From Desmonostoc muscorum FACHB-395 (GTDB lineage: Bacteria; Cyanobacteriota; Cyanobacteriia; Cyanobacteriales; Nostocaceae): 64,000 bases of DNA. Shown here piece by piece: positions 33,631-42,325 of the stretch. The first letter of the stretch is position 1, and each line of letters opens with the position of its first letter. Below the pieces are notes generated by a model. It saw only the letters and a list, made by a program, of their open reading frames with translations. It was not told the DNA's origin and made no database searches. The DNA lies in contig NZ_JACJSF010000033.1 in the NCBI RefSeq assembly GCF_014698035.1, forward strand, positions 1-64,000, given 5' to 3'. The translations under genes and the position numbers were made by a program.

Positions 33631-33698
33631 GGGAAAAGGTTAAAGGGTAAGGGGGAAAGGTAAATTTCTTCATTCCCTTCCCTTTCCCCCTTTCCCTA
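33631..33698. repeat. Purine/pyrimidine-arm hairpin repeat (copy a)
   Basis: A GGGAAAAGG/AAGGGTAAGGGGGAAAGG arm is followed by TTCCCTTCCCTTTCCCCCTT, forming a long imperfect hairpin. Similar arms occur at 34681-34793, 46988-47068 and (one arm) 61020-61070. It lies between two genes of the operon and may act as a terminator or attenuator. Confidence 0.7.
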
Positions 33699-33729
33699 AT
33701 TATTTATTCACCAATCCTCAATTAAATCA

Positions 33730-34056
33730 ATGCAACCGACAATATCCATTCCCCAACACTGGGGCTACCCTCGCTTTGCTTTGGATCAACGTACACAAGA
33801 CGGCATCATTTTGGGATTTTATTACTACCCATCTGGTACAGAATTAGCTGAACAATTTGATGAAGGATGGCGTTATGTATTGATGCCTAACAAGAATTCT
33901 GATGAAATATCGTACTTGAAAGAGGATCAAATCCAACCGCTCACACCAGAAGAATTATTTCAGCAAATTACCGCAGAGATTGACTTTTATCAACAACAGA
34001 TAAACATTCTCAACCGACAGTTAACCGTATTAACCAGAGGTGCAAACAATGGCTAA
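33730..34056 (+). CDS. Hypothetical protein, 108 aa
   Basis: I do not recognise it. The N-terminal half (PQHWGYPRFALDQRTQDGII, LGFYYYPSGTELAEQFDEGW, RYVLMPNKNSDEISYLKEDQ) suggests a small beta domain. The end is a coiled-coil-like helix (LFQQITAEIDFYQQQINILN). Its stop overlaps the next start by 8 bp, so translation is probably coupled. Confidence 0.6.
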   Translation: MQPTISIPQHWGYPRFALDQRTQDGIILGFYYYPSGTELAEQFDEGWRYVLMPNKNSDEISYLKEDQIQPLTPEELFQQITAEIDFYQQQINILNRQLTVLTRGANNG

Positions 34057-34252
34057 GGAAGCAAACAACGACTTTGAGCGTAGGGCTAATCATTTACTGC
34101 GTTCGATTCGACTTTGTGGCGGTTGTGTTCCATTGCATCGTTTGCAATTCCAATTCTCGGATTCAGTTATTCAAACACTGCTGGATAAAGAACTGGTGCA
34201 AGTGCAGAACACAGGACGCGATTTTTTGTTGGAGATTGCCGAGGATTTTTAG
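34049..34252 (+). CDS. Hypothetical protein, 67 aa
   Basis: Small basic protein starting MAKEANNDFERRANHLLRSI, with LCGGCVPLHRLQFQFSDSVI and LLDKELVQVQNTGRDFLLEI, a pattern like a small winged-helix domain. The ATG at 34049 overlaps the preceding stop, supporting coupled expression. Function unknown. Confidence 0.55.
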   Translation: MAKEANNDFERRANHLLRSIRLCGGCVPLHRLQFQFSDSVIQTLLDKELVQVQNTGRDFLLEIAEDF

Positions 34253-34277
34253 GTTATTAATCCCAGAGGATACAATT

Positions 34278-34697
34278 ATGAAACTTTACGCGAAGACGAT
34301 TCCGCACACATTACCCGATTGGGCAACCACCGTTACAAAGAGTGCAGATTTGTTTGAGATTGAAATTAACGATGAACACCCGAATTTCCAATCTCTGTTT
34401 GAAGAATTAGAAACCGAGATTGAGCCAGGAATCAGGGGTATCAAAGCAGTTCGCGGAGCGTGCCGTAGGCAAGATTTATGTTCACGGCTTGGCATTGAGA
34501 TGTCTAACCTAAATCTGCACTACTTAGTTGAACAAGCCCAAAACCTGATATCTGAAATTGCTACGCACCCAGACTACAGACAACTCTTGTCAGCAGGGTA
34601 TCAGCCAGATTTAAACATTGCCGATGCTCAAACTGCTTTGACTTATTTGCAGTGGGAACTAGAGCGCAAACAAGAGAGGAAAAAGGGGAAGGGTTAA
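34278..34697 (+). CDS. Hypothetical protein, 139 aa
   Basis: Unrecognised. It starts MKLYAKTIPHTLPDWATTVT; an earlier in-frame start would overlap the previous gene in a different frame and is rejected. A short basic stretch (AVRGACRRQDL) is encoded by a small dispersed repeat (GCGTGCCGTAGGC type) that may have inserted in frame. The last residues (RKQERKKGKG) come from the purine-rich hairpin repeat overlapping the stop. So repeats have shaped both the middle and the end of this protein. Confidence 0.55.
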   Translation: MKLYAKTIPHTLPDWATTVTKSADLFEIEINDEHPNFQSLFEELETEIEPGIRGIKAVRGACRRQDLCSRLGIEMSNLNLHYLVEQAQNLISEIATHPDYRQLLSAGYQPDLNIADAQTALTYLQWELERKQERKKGKG

Positions 34698-34793
34698 AGG
34701 GGAAAGGGAACCTCAATATTTAAAAATTCTTGTTCAGTACTGTATTGAGAAAAGTTTTCCTTCTCCTTCCTTTACCCCTTACCCTCTCCCTTC
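34681..34793. repeat. Purine/pyrimidine-arm hairpin repeat (copy b)
   Basis: AAAAGGGGAAGGGTTAAAGG and a following GGAAAGGGAA form one arm (34681-34710). CCTTCTCCTTCCTTTACCCC and CTCTCCCTTCC form the other (34758-34793), with an AT-rich loop. The stop codon of the preceding gene lies in the left arm. Confidence 0.7.
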
Positions 34794-34940
34794 CAATTCA
34801 CACCTTTCTGATTAATACAAAAGCGTTCACCTAAAGGAATGCCATTACTTCAGATGAACGCGCGGAAGTTTTTCTCCCGCTACAGAATTCCCATTATTGC
34901 ACACAGAACACCAATCAATAAAACTTTAACCGAGGTGAAC

Positions 34941-35792
34941 ATGGTTACTGAAATAAAATTAGGGCTTTGCAACCCTCCTGAACCCATCTATTTATATGTC
35001 AAAAATGCTGAGTTAGGTGGAGAATCTTACCTGTGGTATCACTACGATATTGATAGGGATAAAACCATACCAGTTACCCAAAGAGCATTAACTGGTTATC
35101 TGTCTGAACTCCGATTTACAACTAAAGAGTTCAAAGGAAAGGATAATCTGAAGCTGGACATTGTAGTGAGTGCTGATGGAGTTTATGTCATCAGAAGTGG
35201 TGTTGAAACAAACTTTACCAAAAGCTTTCTCTTAGCTGCATCAGGTGTACAGGATTTTTCTAAGCCACTGATTATTGCTGCTAATGCTGGTGAACAAAAT
35301 ACGGTTTTCTGCAATCTTTACGACGCTGCAACTAAAACCAGAATTGAAAGGGAATGGAATAAAAATGCTGATTGGGGGACTCTCATTAATGATATTCAAT
35401 CCCGCTTAGGTGGCACATCATTAACTATTCCATCTGTAGCAGAAACCCCAATAACTCCACCAAAACTTAGCGTAGTCCCTCAACCAGTACATCCTCAAGA
35501 CCTACGAATCAAAAATATTCGCACCTTGCTTGATTATCCACTTGATTTAGTCAGAGAGTGGTTGCAATTTCAGGATGTTGACCGTCCAAGTCAACTTCAT
35601 ATTACCAAGATTAATGAACTGGTAAAAACAATGTGTTTGGCTTGGGCAGCAGACAAGTGTGAGTATCCTAATCATGCCGAATCTTTGTATCAAAACCAAG
35701 TTGTTGATGCTGTTGTTAGCGGTGCTGATGAATTAACAGCAATCAACGCATGGATGCAGCAGTTGCAAGCAGTAAAGACTGGGGCAGTGTAA
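34941..35792 (+). CDS. Hypothetical protein, 283 aa
   Basis: Not recognised. The N-terminal ~150 residues look beta-rich (PIYLYVKNAELGGESYLWYH, LKLDIVVSADGVYVIRSGVE), like an OB-fold or single-strand-binding type domain. A Pro-rich linker (TPPKLSVVPQPVHPQ) and a helical C-terminal part (IRTLLDYPLDLVREWLQFQD, VDAVVSGADELTAINAWMQQ) follow. GAGGTG lies before the ATG at 34941, which I prefer over an upstream start. Its position among replication-related genes makes a nucleic-acid role possible, but no motif proves this. Confidence 0.6.
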   Translation: MVTEIKLGLCNPPEPIYLYVKNAELGGESYLWYHYDIDRDKTIPVTQRALTGYLSELRFTTKEFKGKDNLKLDIVVSADGVYVIRSGVETNFTKSFLLAASGVQDFSKPLIIAANAGEQNTVFCNLYDAATKTRIEREWNKNADWGTLINDIQSRLGGTSLTIPSVAETPITPPKLSVVPQPVHPQDLRIKNIRTLLDYPLDLVREWLQFQDVDRPSQLHITKINELVKTMCLAWAADKCEYPNHAESLYQNQVVDAVVSGADELTAINAWMQQLQAVKTGAV

Positions 35793-35857
35793 ATCAGCAT
35801 ACAGGATTCAGAATAATTTTACTTCTGAATCCTCAATTAATCAGATAGGAATTAGCC

Positions 35858-36091
35858 ATGAAAGTCATTGTTACAGTTGTTGAAAAAATCACAAGTGAAG
35901 CTCACATCGATATCCCTGATGGGCTGAATCAATCTGCAATCAGACAGCACATCGTAGACCGCTACAACACAGGGGAAATGTCCACAGATATGAACATCTT
36001 TCAAGTAGATTTTGAATCTATCAGCGCTCAAATTGTACAAGGACAGGCTGATACCAATTCTATCCCTTCAGAGAAGGAGGTAATCAAATGA
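35858..36091 (+). CDS. Hypothetical protein, 77 aa
   Basis: A small acidic protein (MKVIVTVVEKITSEAHIDIP, INQSAIRQHIV-like helix, then MNIFQVDFESISAQIV). TAGGA precedes the ATG, and its stop overlaps the next gene's ATG (ATGA), so the pair is translationally coupled. Function unknown. Confidence 0.6.
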   Translation: MKVIVTVVEKITSEAHIDIPDGLNQSAIRQHIVDRYNTGEMSTDMNIFQVDFESISAQIVQGQADTNSIPSEKEVIK

Positions 36092-36486
36092 GTATCAAAT
36101 GGACTGATGAAGAACTCGCAATTATTGAAGAAAAAGCTGAAGTCTATACAGTCAAACAAATAGCTTCAATCCTAAAAAGACGAGGATATCAACGCACACC
36201 AATTGCGATTTATCTGAAGTTAAATAGCTTAGGCTATTCAGCCCGTCCAACTCTTGATAACTATTCTTGTAAAGAAATTGCCCAAGTTCTTCAGTTAAAC
36301 TTTTCAACTGTTACAAGATGGGTAAAAAGAGGATGGCTTAAAGCTACAAAACGTTCTGCCAGACATTACCAAATTCGGAGATGGCATTTAAAAGAGTTTT
36401 TTGATCACCCGCCACAATCAATAAAAAAACGCATTGCCGCTCTTGATGTTCAAGCGATTAATTACCTATTAGGGAGAAAAGCATGA
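36088..36486 (+). CDS. Two-domain HTH DNA-binding protein
   Basis: 132 residues. The first half resembles a SANT/Myb-like helix bundle (WTDEELAIIEEKAEVYTVKQ, IASILKRRGYQRTPIAIYLK). The second half is an excisionase/MerR-like helix-turn-helix (SCKEIAQVLQLNFSTVTRWV, KRGWLKATKRSARHYQIRRW) ending in a basic tail. GAAGGAGG precedes the ATG. It overlaps both neighbours by 4 bp, typical of an operon. It probably regulates this block or assists recombination; the target is unknown. Confidence 0.8.
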   Translation: MSIKWTDEELAIIEEKAEVYTVKQIASILKRRGYQRTPIAIYLKLNSLGYSARPTLDNYSCKEIAQVLQLNFSTVTRWVKRGWLKATKRSARHYQIRRWHLKEFFDHPPQSIKKRIAALDVQAINYLLGRKA

Positions 36487-36941
36487 TTGACCACATTAAC
36501 GCACTTCAAACAAGTTGGTATCTTTCTCCACCTTGGCGTGGAACAATTCCACCCATTGCAGTTAATTTACTGGAGAGAGTTTTCCTACGAACTACGAGGA
36601 GATTTGGTTACTGCTGCGGTATGCAATGGAAACACGAATGTTGGATTTATTCAATTGATTGCGGTAAAGAAATACTTCACGCCACACAAAACCAAATCAT
36701 CGGGACTGGAGAATTAGAAGCCATCAAGGTGCAAAAACCTGCTTTCGTTCTGGGTGAAAGAGTAATCCTCTGTTCTCACGATAAGGGAACAAAACAACGG
36801 CTGATTTTGGGGATTGCGCTGGTGCATAATTCTTGGTTTTACCTTGTTGAATTGATGTCGCCAACGTTAATTAAGACACCGACTATATCAAATCGTTTCT
36901 CATTAGTTGGTGAGAAAAGTTTGGTGCGGGTGAAAGTTTGA
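36483..36941 (+). CDS. DUF1392-like protein
   Basis: 152 residues: INALQTSWYLSPPWRGTIPP, VFLRTTRRFGYCCGMQW, YSIDCGKEILHATQNQIIGT, VQKPAFVLGERVILCSHDKG, SWFYLVELMSPTLI. This is the pattern I recall for DUF1392, a family of unknown function found mostly on Nostoc plasmids and accessory regions. The call rests on memory of the family, not a search. Its start overlaps the HTH gene stop by 4 bp. Confidence 0.7.
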   Translation: MIDHINALQTSWYLSPPWRGTIPPIAVNLLERVFLRTTRRFGYCCGMQWKHECWIYSIDCGKEILHATQNQIIGTGELEAIKVQKPAFVLGERVILCSHDKGTKQRLILGIALVHNSWFYLVELMSPTLIKTPTISNRFSLVGEKSLVRVKV

Positions 36942-36970
36942 TTCTTTTTTATTACACAACTAAAGACTAT

Positions 36971-37041
36971 CTTGCCTCTTAAAATCGCCGAAATCATCGA
37001 ATATCTCTAGAGATTCGGATTCACTCACAGCAAGAGGCAAG
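36971..37041. promoter_or_regulatory. Nested palindromes before the BRO gene
   Basis: CTTGCCTCTT (36971-36980) pairs with AAGAGGCAAG (37032-37041). Inside is a further palindrome, ATCTCTAGAGAT (37003-37014), within CGAATATC...GATTCG. It could be a terminator for the operon before it, an operator, or an origin iteron-like structure. No T-run follows. Confidence 0.5.
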
Positions 37042-37081
37042 TAGCGCAGCCAGTTCACATATCAAAAACAAGAGAGGAAGT

Positions 37082-37813
37082 ATGGATGCAATTATAAAGC
37101 GTGAAAATCAGCCCAGCCCATTTGACCAAATCAAGCAGGTTGATACAGATGGCAATGAGTATTGGTTAGCTCGTGAATTAATGCCCATATTGGGATATCA
37201 GCAATGGCGACAATTTGAGGATGCCATCTCTAGAGCGATCGCAGCTTGCTCAAACATAGAGCAAGAGAGCGAAAAACACTTTTTGCGTCTGACCGCAAAA
37301 AGTACCGGAGGTAGACCTAGAGACGATTTCAAACTCACTCGCTATGGTTGCTACTTAACTGCGATGAATGGTGATCCACGAAAACCAGAGATAGCAGCAG
37401 CGCAAAGTTATTTTGTTGTAAAAACGCGAGAGGCTGAAACCCAAACCCAGTTAAAAGCCATGACTCAAATACAGTTACTCGCCGCTTTAGCACAACAATT
37501 GGCAGAGCAAGAACAGCATTTACTCCAACAACAACAGCAACAAACTCAAATATTGGCAAGACTCAAAGCTGTTGAAGTTGAACAGGACAGGGTGAACACA
37601 CCATGCGGACATAAATATAGTGTTGTTGGTTTTGCCAATCTTCAAGGTTTAGAAATATCGGTAAAAGAAGCTGGTACTAAAGGTCGAAAGGCAAGCGCAT
37701 TGTGTCGGAAACAAGGAATAGAAATAGAACGTATTCATGACCCACGTTTTGGAAAAGTTGGTTTGTATCCAGAAAGTGTATTAATTGAGGTTTTCTCTAC
37801 TGGTCAAAACTAA
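37082..37813 (+). CDS. BRO-N/antirepressor-type protein
   Basis: 243 residues. The N-terminal domain (YWLARELMPILGYQQWRQFE, TGGRPRDDFKLTRYGCYLTA, NGDPRKPEIAAAQSYFVVKT) matches the BRO-N/DinD-like DNA-binding domain of phage antirepressors and plasmids. A Gln-rich coiled coil follows (about 130-170) and then a C-terminal domain (SVVGFANLQGLEISVKEAGT, IERIHDPRFGKVGLYPESVL) resembling phage regulatory modules. GAGAGGAAG precedes the ATG. It is probably a DNA-binding regulator of the block. It follows the nested palindromes closely, which may be its binding site (inference). Confidence 0.82.
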   Translation: MDAIIKRENQPSPFDQIKQVDTDGNEYWLARELMPILGYQQWRQFEDAISRAIAACSNIEQESEKHFLRLTAKSTGGRPRDDFKLTRYGCYLTAMNGDPRKPEIAAAQSYFVVKTREAETQTQLKAMTQIQLLAALAQQLAEQEQHLLQQQQQQTQILARLKAVEVEQDRVNTPCGHKYSVVGFANLQGLEISVKEAGTKGRKASALCRKQGIEIERIHDPRFGKVGLYPESVLIEVFSTGQN

Positions 37814-37847
37814 CAGCAATTACGTTCTTTAATCGAAGAAAAGTACC

Positions 37848-38447
37848 ATGCAACAACTCAATTTGTTTCAGGAATCAGCCCCAGTTTTACCAGTCACTTA
37901 TTACCCCGATTTCTTAAGCCAGGAACTTGCCAATGAACTTTACCAACACTGCTTGAAACTGGAATGGCAACAGAATCAAATCAGGATCGCGGGTAAAACA
38001 ATGCCTGTCCCTCGTCTGGAGTGCATTTACGGTGACTACGCCTGCGATTATCTCTACTCCAACAGCGTATTTTTAAAACCCCTGACTTGGACAGAACCTC
38101 TGTCTAACTTGCGGGACAGAATCACTGCGCTAACTGGCTACAAGTTCCGCATCGTCATCGGCAATCAATACCGCAGTGGCCAGGATTCGATTGGTTGGCA
38201 CGCTGACAACGAACCATCAATGGGATCTAACCCTGCAATCGTATCAGTCAGCTTAGGTTCATGTCGCAAATTCCAAATCAAATCGAGAAATGGCAAACCA
38301 ACGGATTTCTGGCTGGAACACGGGAGCTTACTTGTGATGCACCCTGGCTGCCAGTCTACACATCTGCATCAGGTTCCCAAGACCAACAAAGTGGTTAGCA
38401 CTCGGATTAATCTCACATTCCGACCACACACGGGAAGCGGGAGATAA
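37848..38447 (+). CDS. AlkB-like Fe(II)/2-oxoglutarate dioxygenase
   Basis: 199 residues with a complete active site: H118 and D120 (GWHADNEPSMG), H174 (THLHQV) as metal ligands, and the R-I-N-L-T-F-R 2-oxoglutarate/substrate motif (R186, N188, R192). The nucleotide-recognition lid includes VPRLECIYGDYACDY. Such enzymes remove alkyl groups from DNA or RNA bases. It lies 34 bp after the BRO gene and before the replication gene, so it may protect the element's DNA, or counter base modification (inference). Confidence 0.92.
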   Translation: MQQLNLFQESAPVLPVTYYPDFLSQELANELYQHCLKLEWQQNQIRIAGKTMPVPRLECIYGDYACDYLYSNSVFLKPLTWTEPLSNLRDRITALTGYKFRIVIGNQYRSGQDSIGWHADNEPSMGSNPAIVSVSLGSCRKFQIKSRNGKPTDFWLEHGSLLVMHPGCQSTHLHQVPKTNKVVSTRINLTFRPHTGSGR

Positions 38448-38560
38448 CGCTGTGGCTGGCTTTTGAGAATTTCATAGCCAGCAAAAGTATCGCAAAAAGT
38501 TGAACCGGCGGCATTGCATCCATGCCGCTTCATTTCCATGCGTCAAAAAACAGAGGGAAT

Positions 38561-41500
38561 ATGCGTATAATCGAATCTGATTCTCAAGCAAAACATTTAC
38601 AAGAATGGCTCAACAGTGGAGTTGACGAAGAAATCTTTCATCTGAATGTGAAATCGCTGTCTGGGACTTTACCCTACGAATATCTGCTCTACAGTCCCAA
38701 AATCTCCCGTCGCAACGATGGACGATTACGCGATCGCGATTTAAAGAAATACCAGCACATTGAACTAGGCGGCTGGTGGTGCAATGGCGTTGACCCGCTC
38801 AACAACTACGTGCTGATGATGTGGGGCTGTTTCAAACCCGACCACCCCAGACGCGACCGCCAGAAGATCCACAAGTTCATCAAGTACGAACACCCATTCA
38901 GAGAAGAGACACGCGCTTTCTTCCTCTTAGTACCGAATCGCATTTGGGTGAAAGTCTCCAATCGTAGCGGTATTCCCATTACTGAAGAAGACTTGCAGCA
39001 CCCTGGCGGTTTCTGGCGCTGGGTTTGGAGGCACAACGTACCAGTCACAATTGTCGAAGGTGTCAAGAAAGCGGGGGCATTATTGACTGCGGGTTATGCT
39101 GCGATCGCAATTCCGGGAGTAAACGCTGGATACCGCACACCGCAAGATGAGTATGGTACAGCTAATGGCAAACCATACCTCATCCCAGACTTAAAGCATT
39201 TTGCAACACAGGGCAGACAGGTTAACATTTGCTTTGACCAGGATAATAAACTTGAGACAGCCCAGCGAGTCAGAACTGCTATCAGTCGCATGGGTCGGTT
39301 GCTGGTAAGTGAAGGCTGTTCGTTGCGAGTGATTGATTTACCGTTAGGTGCAGAGAAAGGGGTTGATGATTTTATTGTCGCCAAGGGTCAGCCAGCATTT
39401 GACGCACTCTACAATACAGCCGTTGCACTGGAGTTGTGGGAGATTAAGTTGTTTACCCTACTGACTTACCCGCCAGCGATCGCACTCAACCAAAGATTCT
39501 TGGGCCAGCTTCTCGTACCCGAAGGTGAAAAGCTGATTATCCTCAAGGCTCCAAAGGGAACGGGTAAAACCGAATGGCTGGCAACTGAAGTGGCAAAAGC
39601 ACACGACCAAGAGAGACGGGTATTAATTATCACCCACCGTATCCAACTGGGTGAGGCGTTGTGTAATCGCTTTGGAGTTAACTATGTTACTGAAGTCCGC
39701 ACAAATGAAACAGGCACATTGTTGGGATATGGGGTGTGTGTGGATTCACTGCATCAGGAAAGTCAGGCGCGATTCAATCCTAATGATTGGGCGAATGATG
39801 TCATTATTATTGATGAATGTGACCAAGTTTTCTGGCATCTTCTCAATTCTGGTACGGAAGTGCAAAAACGTCGGGTGTCCGTTCTCAAAAATCTCAAACA
39901 ACTGGTACAGAATGTTTTAGGCAGCAGTCAGGGAAAGATTTACTTGTCCAGTGCCGATGTTTCCGACACAGATGTGAAGTATGTTTTATCACTCGCTGGG
40001 GAATATCGGGTTAACCCGTTCGTAATTGTCAACAATTATCGGCACGTAGCCGGAAACTGTTACAACTACTCTGGCAACAACCCGAAGAATTTGATTGCAG
40101 CATTGGACAAAGCGATAGCTTTTGGTGGGCATCATTTACTATGTTGCTCTGCTCAAAAGGCAAAATCTAAATGGGGAACCCAAGCACTTGAGGAACGTTT
40201 TCGCCGTAAATTTCCTCACTTACGGATTCTGCGAATAGACAGCGAATCTGTTGCCGACCCCTCTCATGCGGCGTTTGGTTGTATCGCTCATCTAAATGAA
40301 ATTCTGACCCAGTATGATTTGGTTATCGCCTCCCCAAGTCTTGAAACTGGGGTATCCATCGATATTCGAGGACATTTTGATGGTGTTTGGGGGATTTTTC
40401 AGGGAGTGCAGCCGGTTAACTCTGTGCGGCAGATGTTGGCAAGGCTTAGGGAAACTGTTGACCGTCATATCTGGGTCAGAGAGTGGGGGATGTCGGTTGT
40501 AGGCAATGGCTCTACATCCATCGGAGGATTGTTGAGAAGTCAGCACGTTGCAACACAGGCTAACATTGCGCTGTTGTCGGCGGCGGACAATGACGATTAC
40601 AGCTATGTTGACCAGAATTTCCAGCCAGAGTCATTGCAGACTTGGGGTAAGCGGGGTTCTGTGATTAACGTCGAGATGCGGCGTTATCGAGAGTCTGTAC
40701 TTGGGGGATTGGTCGAGGATGGTTACACCGTTATTGATGCCGACGATGTTGATGATGACGAGAGCGGGGCTGTAATCGAGTCGGTTAAGGCGGCATCTGT
40801 TGAATTATATGCTGCGGAGTGTAAAGCGATCGCGGATTCTCCGACTATCTCTGATGCCGAACTTAAGAAGCTGCAAGACACAAGGGCGAAAACGAAAACT
40901 GAACGACATCAGCAGCGCAAGGCTGAATTGTCCCGTCGCTATGAAATTGACGTGACCCCTGATTTGGTCGAGAAAGATGACGATGGGTGGTATCCTCAAC
41001 TGCGGATGCACTATTATTTGACACTGGGGCGAGAGTTTCTGACCAACCGTGATGCAAAACGAGCTAAGGCGCAGTTAGAAGCTGGGGAAAATTCGATTTG
41101 GAAACCAGATTTCAACAAGGGGCAGTTATTACCTGCGGTACTTTTGCTCGAAAGCCTGAATCTATTGCAATTTCTTACACCAGACGTTCAGCTACGTGGC
41201 AGCGACGAGAAGATGGTGGAGTTTAAGGCACTGGCTGTAACGCATCGGCACGTTATCAAGAATTACTTGAACGTTACTATCTCGGAAAAACACACACCGA
41301 TAGCGATCGTACAGAAGTTACTTGCCAAGATTGATTTGAAGTTAGACTATATTGGTCGATTAGGTAAGCGTGAAAATCGGGAGTGTGTCTATCGGTTTGT
41401 TCCACCCGATGACGAGCGCGATTCGATTTTTGAGCAGTGGTTAAATCGGGATGAAGCGTCAAACTGTGATTCGGTGTCAGTCAGCAATAATATAAGTACA

Positions 41501-41782
41501 ACTACACCAGTCATTGACACCCAATCCCAGGATATTCCTCAAACATTCACGCCAGTAGAAAGTCCGACTGTCCAAGGATGGAAGGGGCTGAACCTGAAAA
41601 TGCGCCAAGGACTCGACAGTGTTGAACAGTTCTATCAACAGCTGGTTTCCCAGGTTGGTGAGGCTGTTGGCGTTGCTGATGGTGAGCCTTACTGGAATGG
41701 GTATCTGAACCAGTGGCAGGTTTGGGTTAACTTTGCAGACGAGTGTAGGTCTGTGGTGTGCGATTGGTTGATGGCGGTGTAG
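38561..41782 (+). CDS. CyRepA1-type plasmid replication protein (DUF3854, helicase)
   Basis: 1073 residues. The N-terminal DUF3854/Toprim-like part shows VTIVEGVKKAGALLTAGYAA, INICFDQDN-type and EKGVDDFIVAKG, primase-type features. A helicase-like ATPase follows: Walker A APKGTGKT (about 330-337), Walker B VIIIDECDQ (about 414-422) and IASPSLETGVSIDIRGHFDG near 590. The C-terminal ~250 residues are variable. I recall this architecture as the CyRepA1 family of cyanobacterial plasmid replication proteins. GAGGG precedes the ATG at 38561, which I prefer over one 13 codons earlier. It marks the block as plasmid-derived. Confidence 0.85.
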   Translation: MRIIESDSQAKHLQEWLNSGVDEEIFHLNVKSLSGTLPYEYLLYSPKISRRNDGRLRDRDLKKYQHIELGGWWCNGVDPLNNYVLMMWGCFKPDHPRRDRQKIHKFIKYEHPFREETRAFFLLVPNRIWVKVSNRSGIPITEEDLQHPGGFWRWVWRHNVPVTIVEGVKKAGALLTAGYAAIAIPGVNAGYRTPQDEYGTANGKPYLIPDLKHFATQGRQVNICFDQDNKLETAQRVRTAISRMGRLLVSEGCSLRVIDLPLGAEKGVDDFIVAKGQPAFDALYNTAVALELWEIKLFTLLTYPPAIALNQRFLGQLLVPEGEKLIILKAPKGTGKTEWLATEVAKAHDQERRVLIITHRIQLGEALCNRFGVNYVTEVRTNETGTLLGYGVCVDSLHQESQARFNPNDWANDVIIIDECDQVFWHLLNSGTEVQKRRVSVLKNLKQLVQNVLGSSQGKIYLSSADVSDTDVKYVLSLAGEYRVNPFVIVNNYRHVAGNCYNYSGNNPKNLIAALDKAIAFGGHHLLCCSAQKAKSKWGTQALEERFRRKFPHLRILRIDSESVADPSHAAFGCIAHLNEILTQYDLVIASPSLETGVSIDIRGHFDGVWGIFQGVQPVNSVRQMLARLRETVDRHIWVREWGMSVVGNGSTSIGGLLRSQHVATQANIALLSAADNDDYSYVDQNFQPESLQTWGKRGSVINVEMRRYRESVLGGLVEDGYTVIDADDVDDDESGAVIESVKAASVELYAAECKAIADSPTISDAELKKLQDTRAKTKTERHQQRKAELSRRYEIDVTPDLVEKDDDGWYPQLRMHYYLTLGREFLTNRDAKRAKAQLEAGENSIWKPDFNKGQLLPAVLLLESLNLLQFLTPDVQLRGSDEKMVEFKALAVTHRHVIKNYLNVTISEKHTPIAIVQKLLAKIDLKLDYIGRLGKRENRECVYRFVPPDDERDSIFEQWLNRDEASNCDSVSVSNNISTTTPVIDTQSQDIPQTFTPVESPTVQGWKGLNLKMRQGLDSVEQFYQQLVSQVGEAVGVADGEPYWNGYLNQWQVWVNFADECRSVVCDWLMAV

Positions 41783-41809
41783 GTCAGGAGGAATTGCTTC
41801 AGTTTCGAC

Positions 41810-42049
41810 TTGGTAATTATGGACTATGTGCAGTTGATTGAACCAAGAGAAAAGCGGGATGGTGAAAACCGCGTACAAGAAATCGACTCCATCTTGAAAC
41901 AACTTAGGGCGATCGCTAAACAATTCAATTGTGCTGTCTTGGGTTTAGCACAGTTAAAAAGAGAAGTTGATTCTCGCTCCGAAAAACGTCCGACAAAAGC
42001 TGATTTTCGAGAATTTGGAGGATTTGAACAAGAAGCTGCTGTGATTTAG
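41810..42049 (+). pseudogene. DnaB-type replicative helicase fragment
   Basis: The sequence enters at the Walker B region (VIMDYVQLIEPREKRDGENR), continues through LKQLRAIAKQFNCAVLGLAQ, LKREVDSRSEKRPTKADFRE and FGGFEQEAAVI, then stops. A further few codons in another frame read LGLCREYFTYDN, also family-like. The N-terminal domain and Walker A are absent. It is a relic immediately after the replication gene. The stretch 42050-42325 holds no other gene. Confidence 0.8.
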
Positions 42050-42325
42050 GGTTGTGTCGTGAATATTTTACTTACGACAATTAATCTACACAGAAAGAGA
42101 TTTTTGAAATTTCAGTTCTTAAGAGGCGCTTTAGCAGTGAAACAACTGTTAATCTCCTATTTAATGAACGATCTGGACAGTTTAATAATTTAGCTAAATC
42201 TCAGCATTGAACATATAGCTGAACAATAAAAAATCTTGAACTCATCAACTTGGAGATTCAACAAGTTGTCACTTTTTTGAGTAAAATCTGTTACATGAAA
42301 GAATTAATTTTAGGAGATAAGTACA

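Noticed and set aside
34074-34277. N-terminal extension of the 139-aa protein
   Set aside because: It overlaps the coupled 67-aa gene in another frame and has Cys-rich, non-family-like composition; the ATG at 34278 is better.
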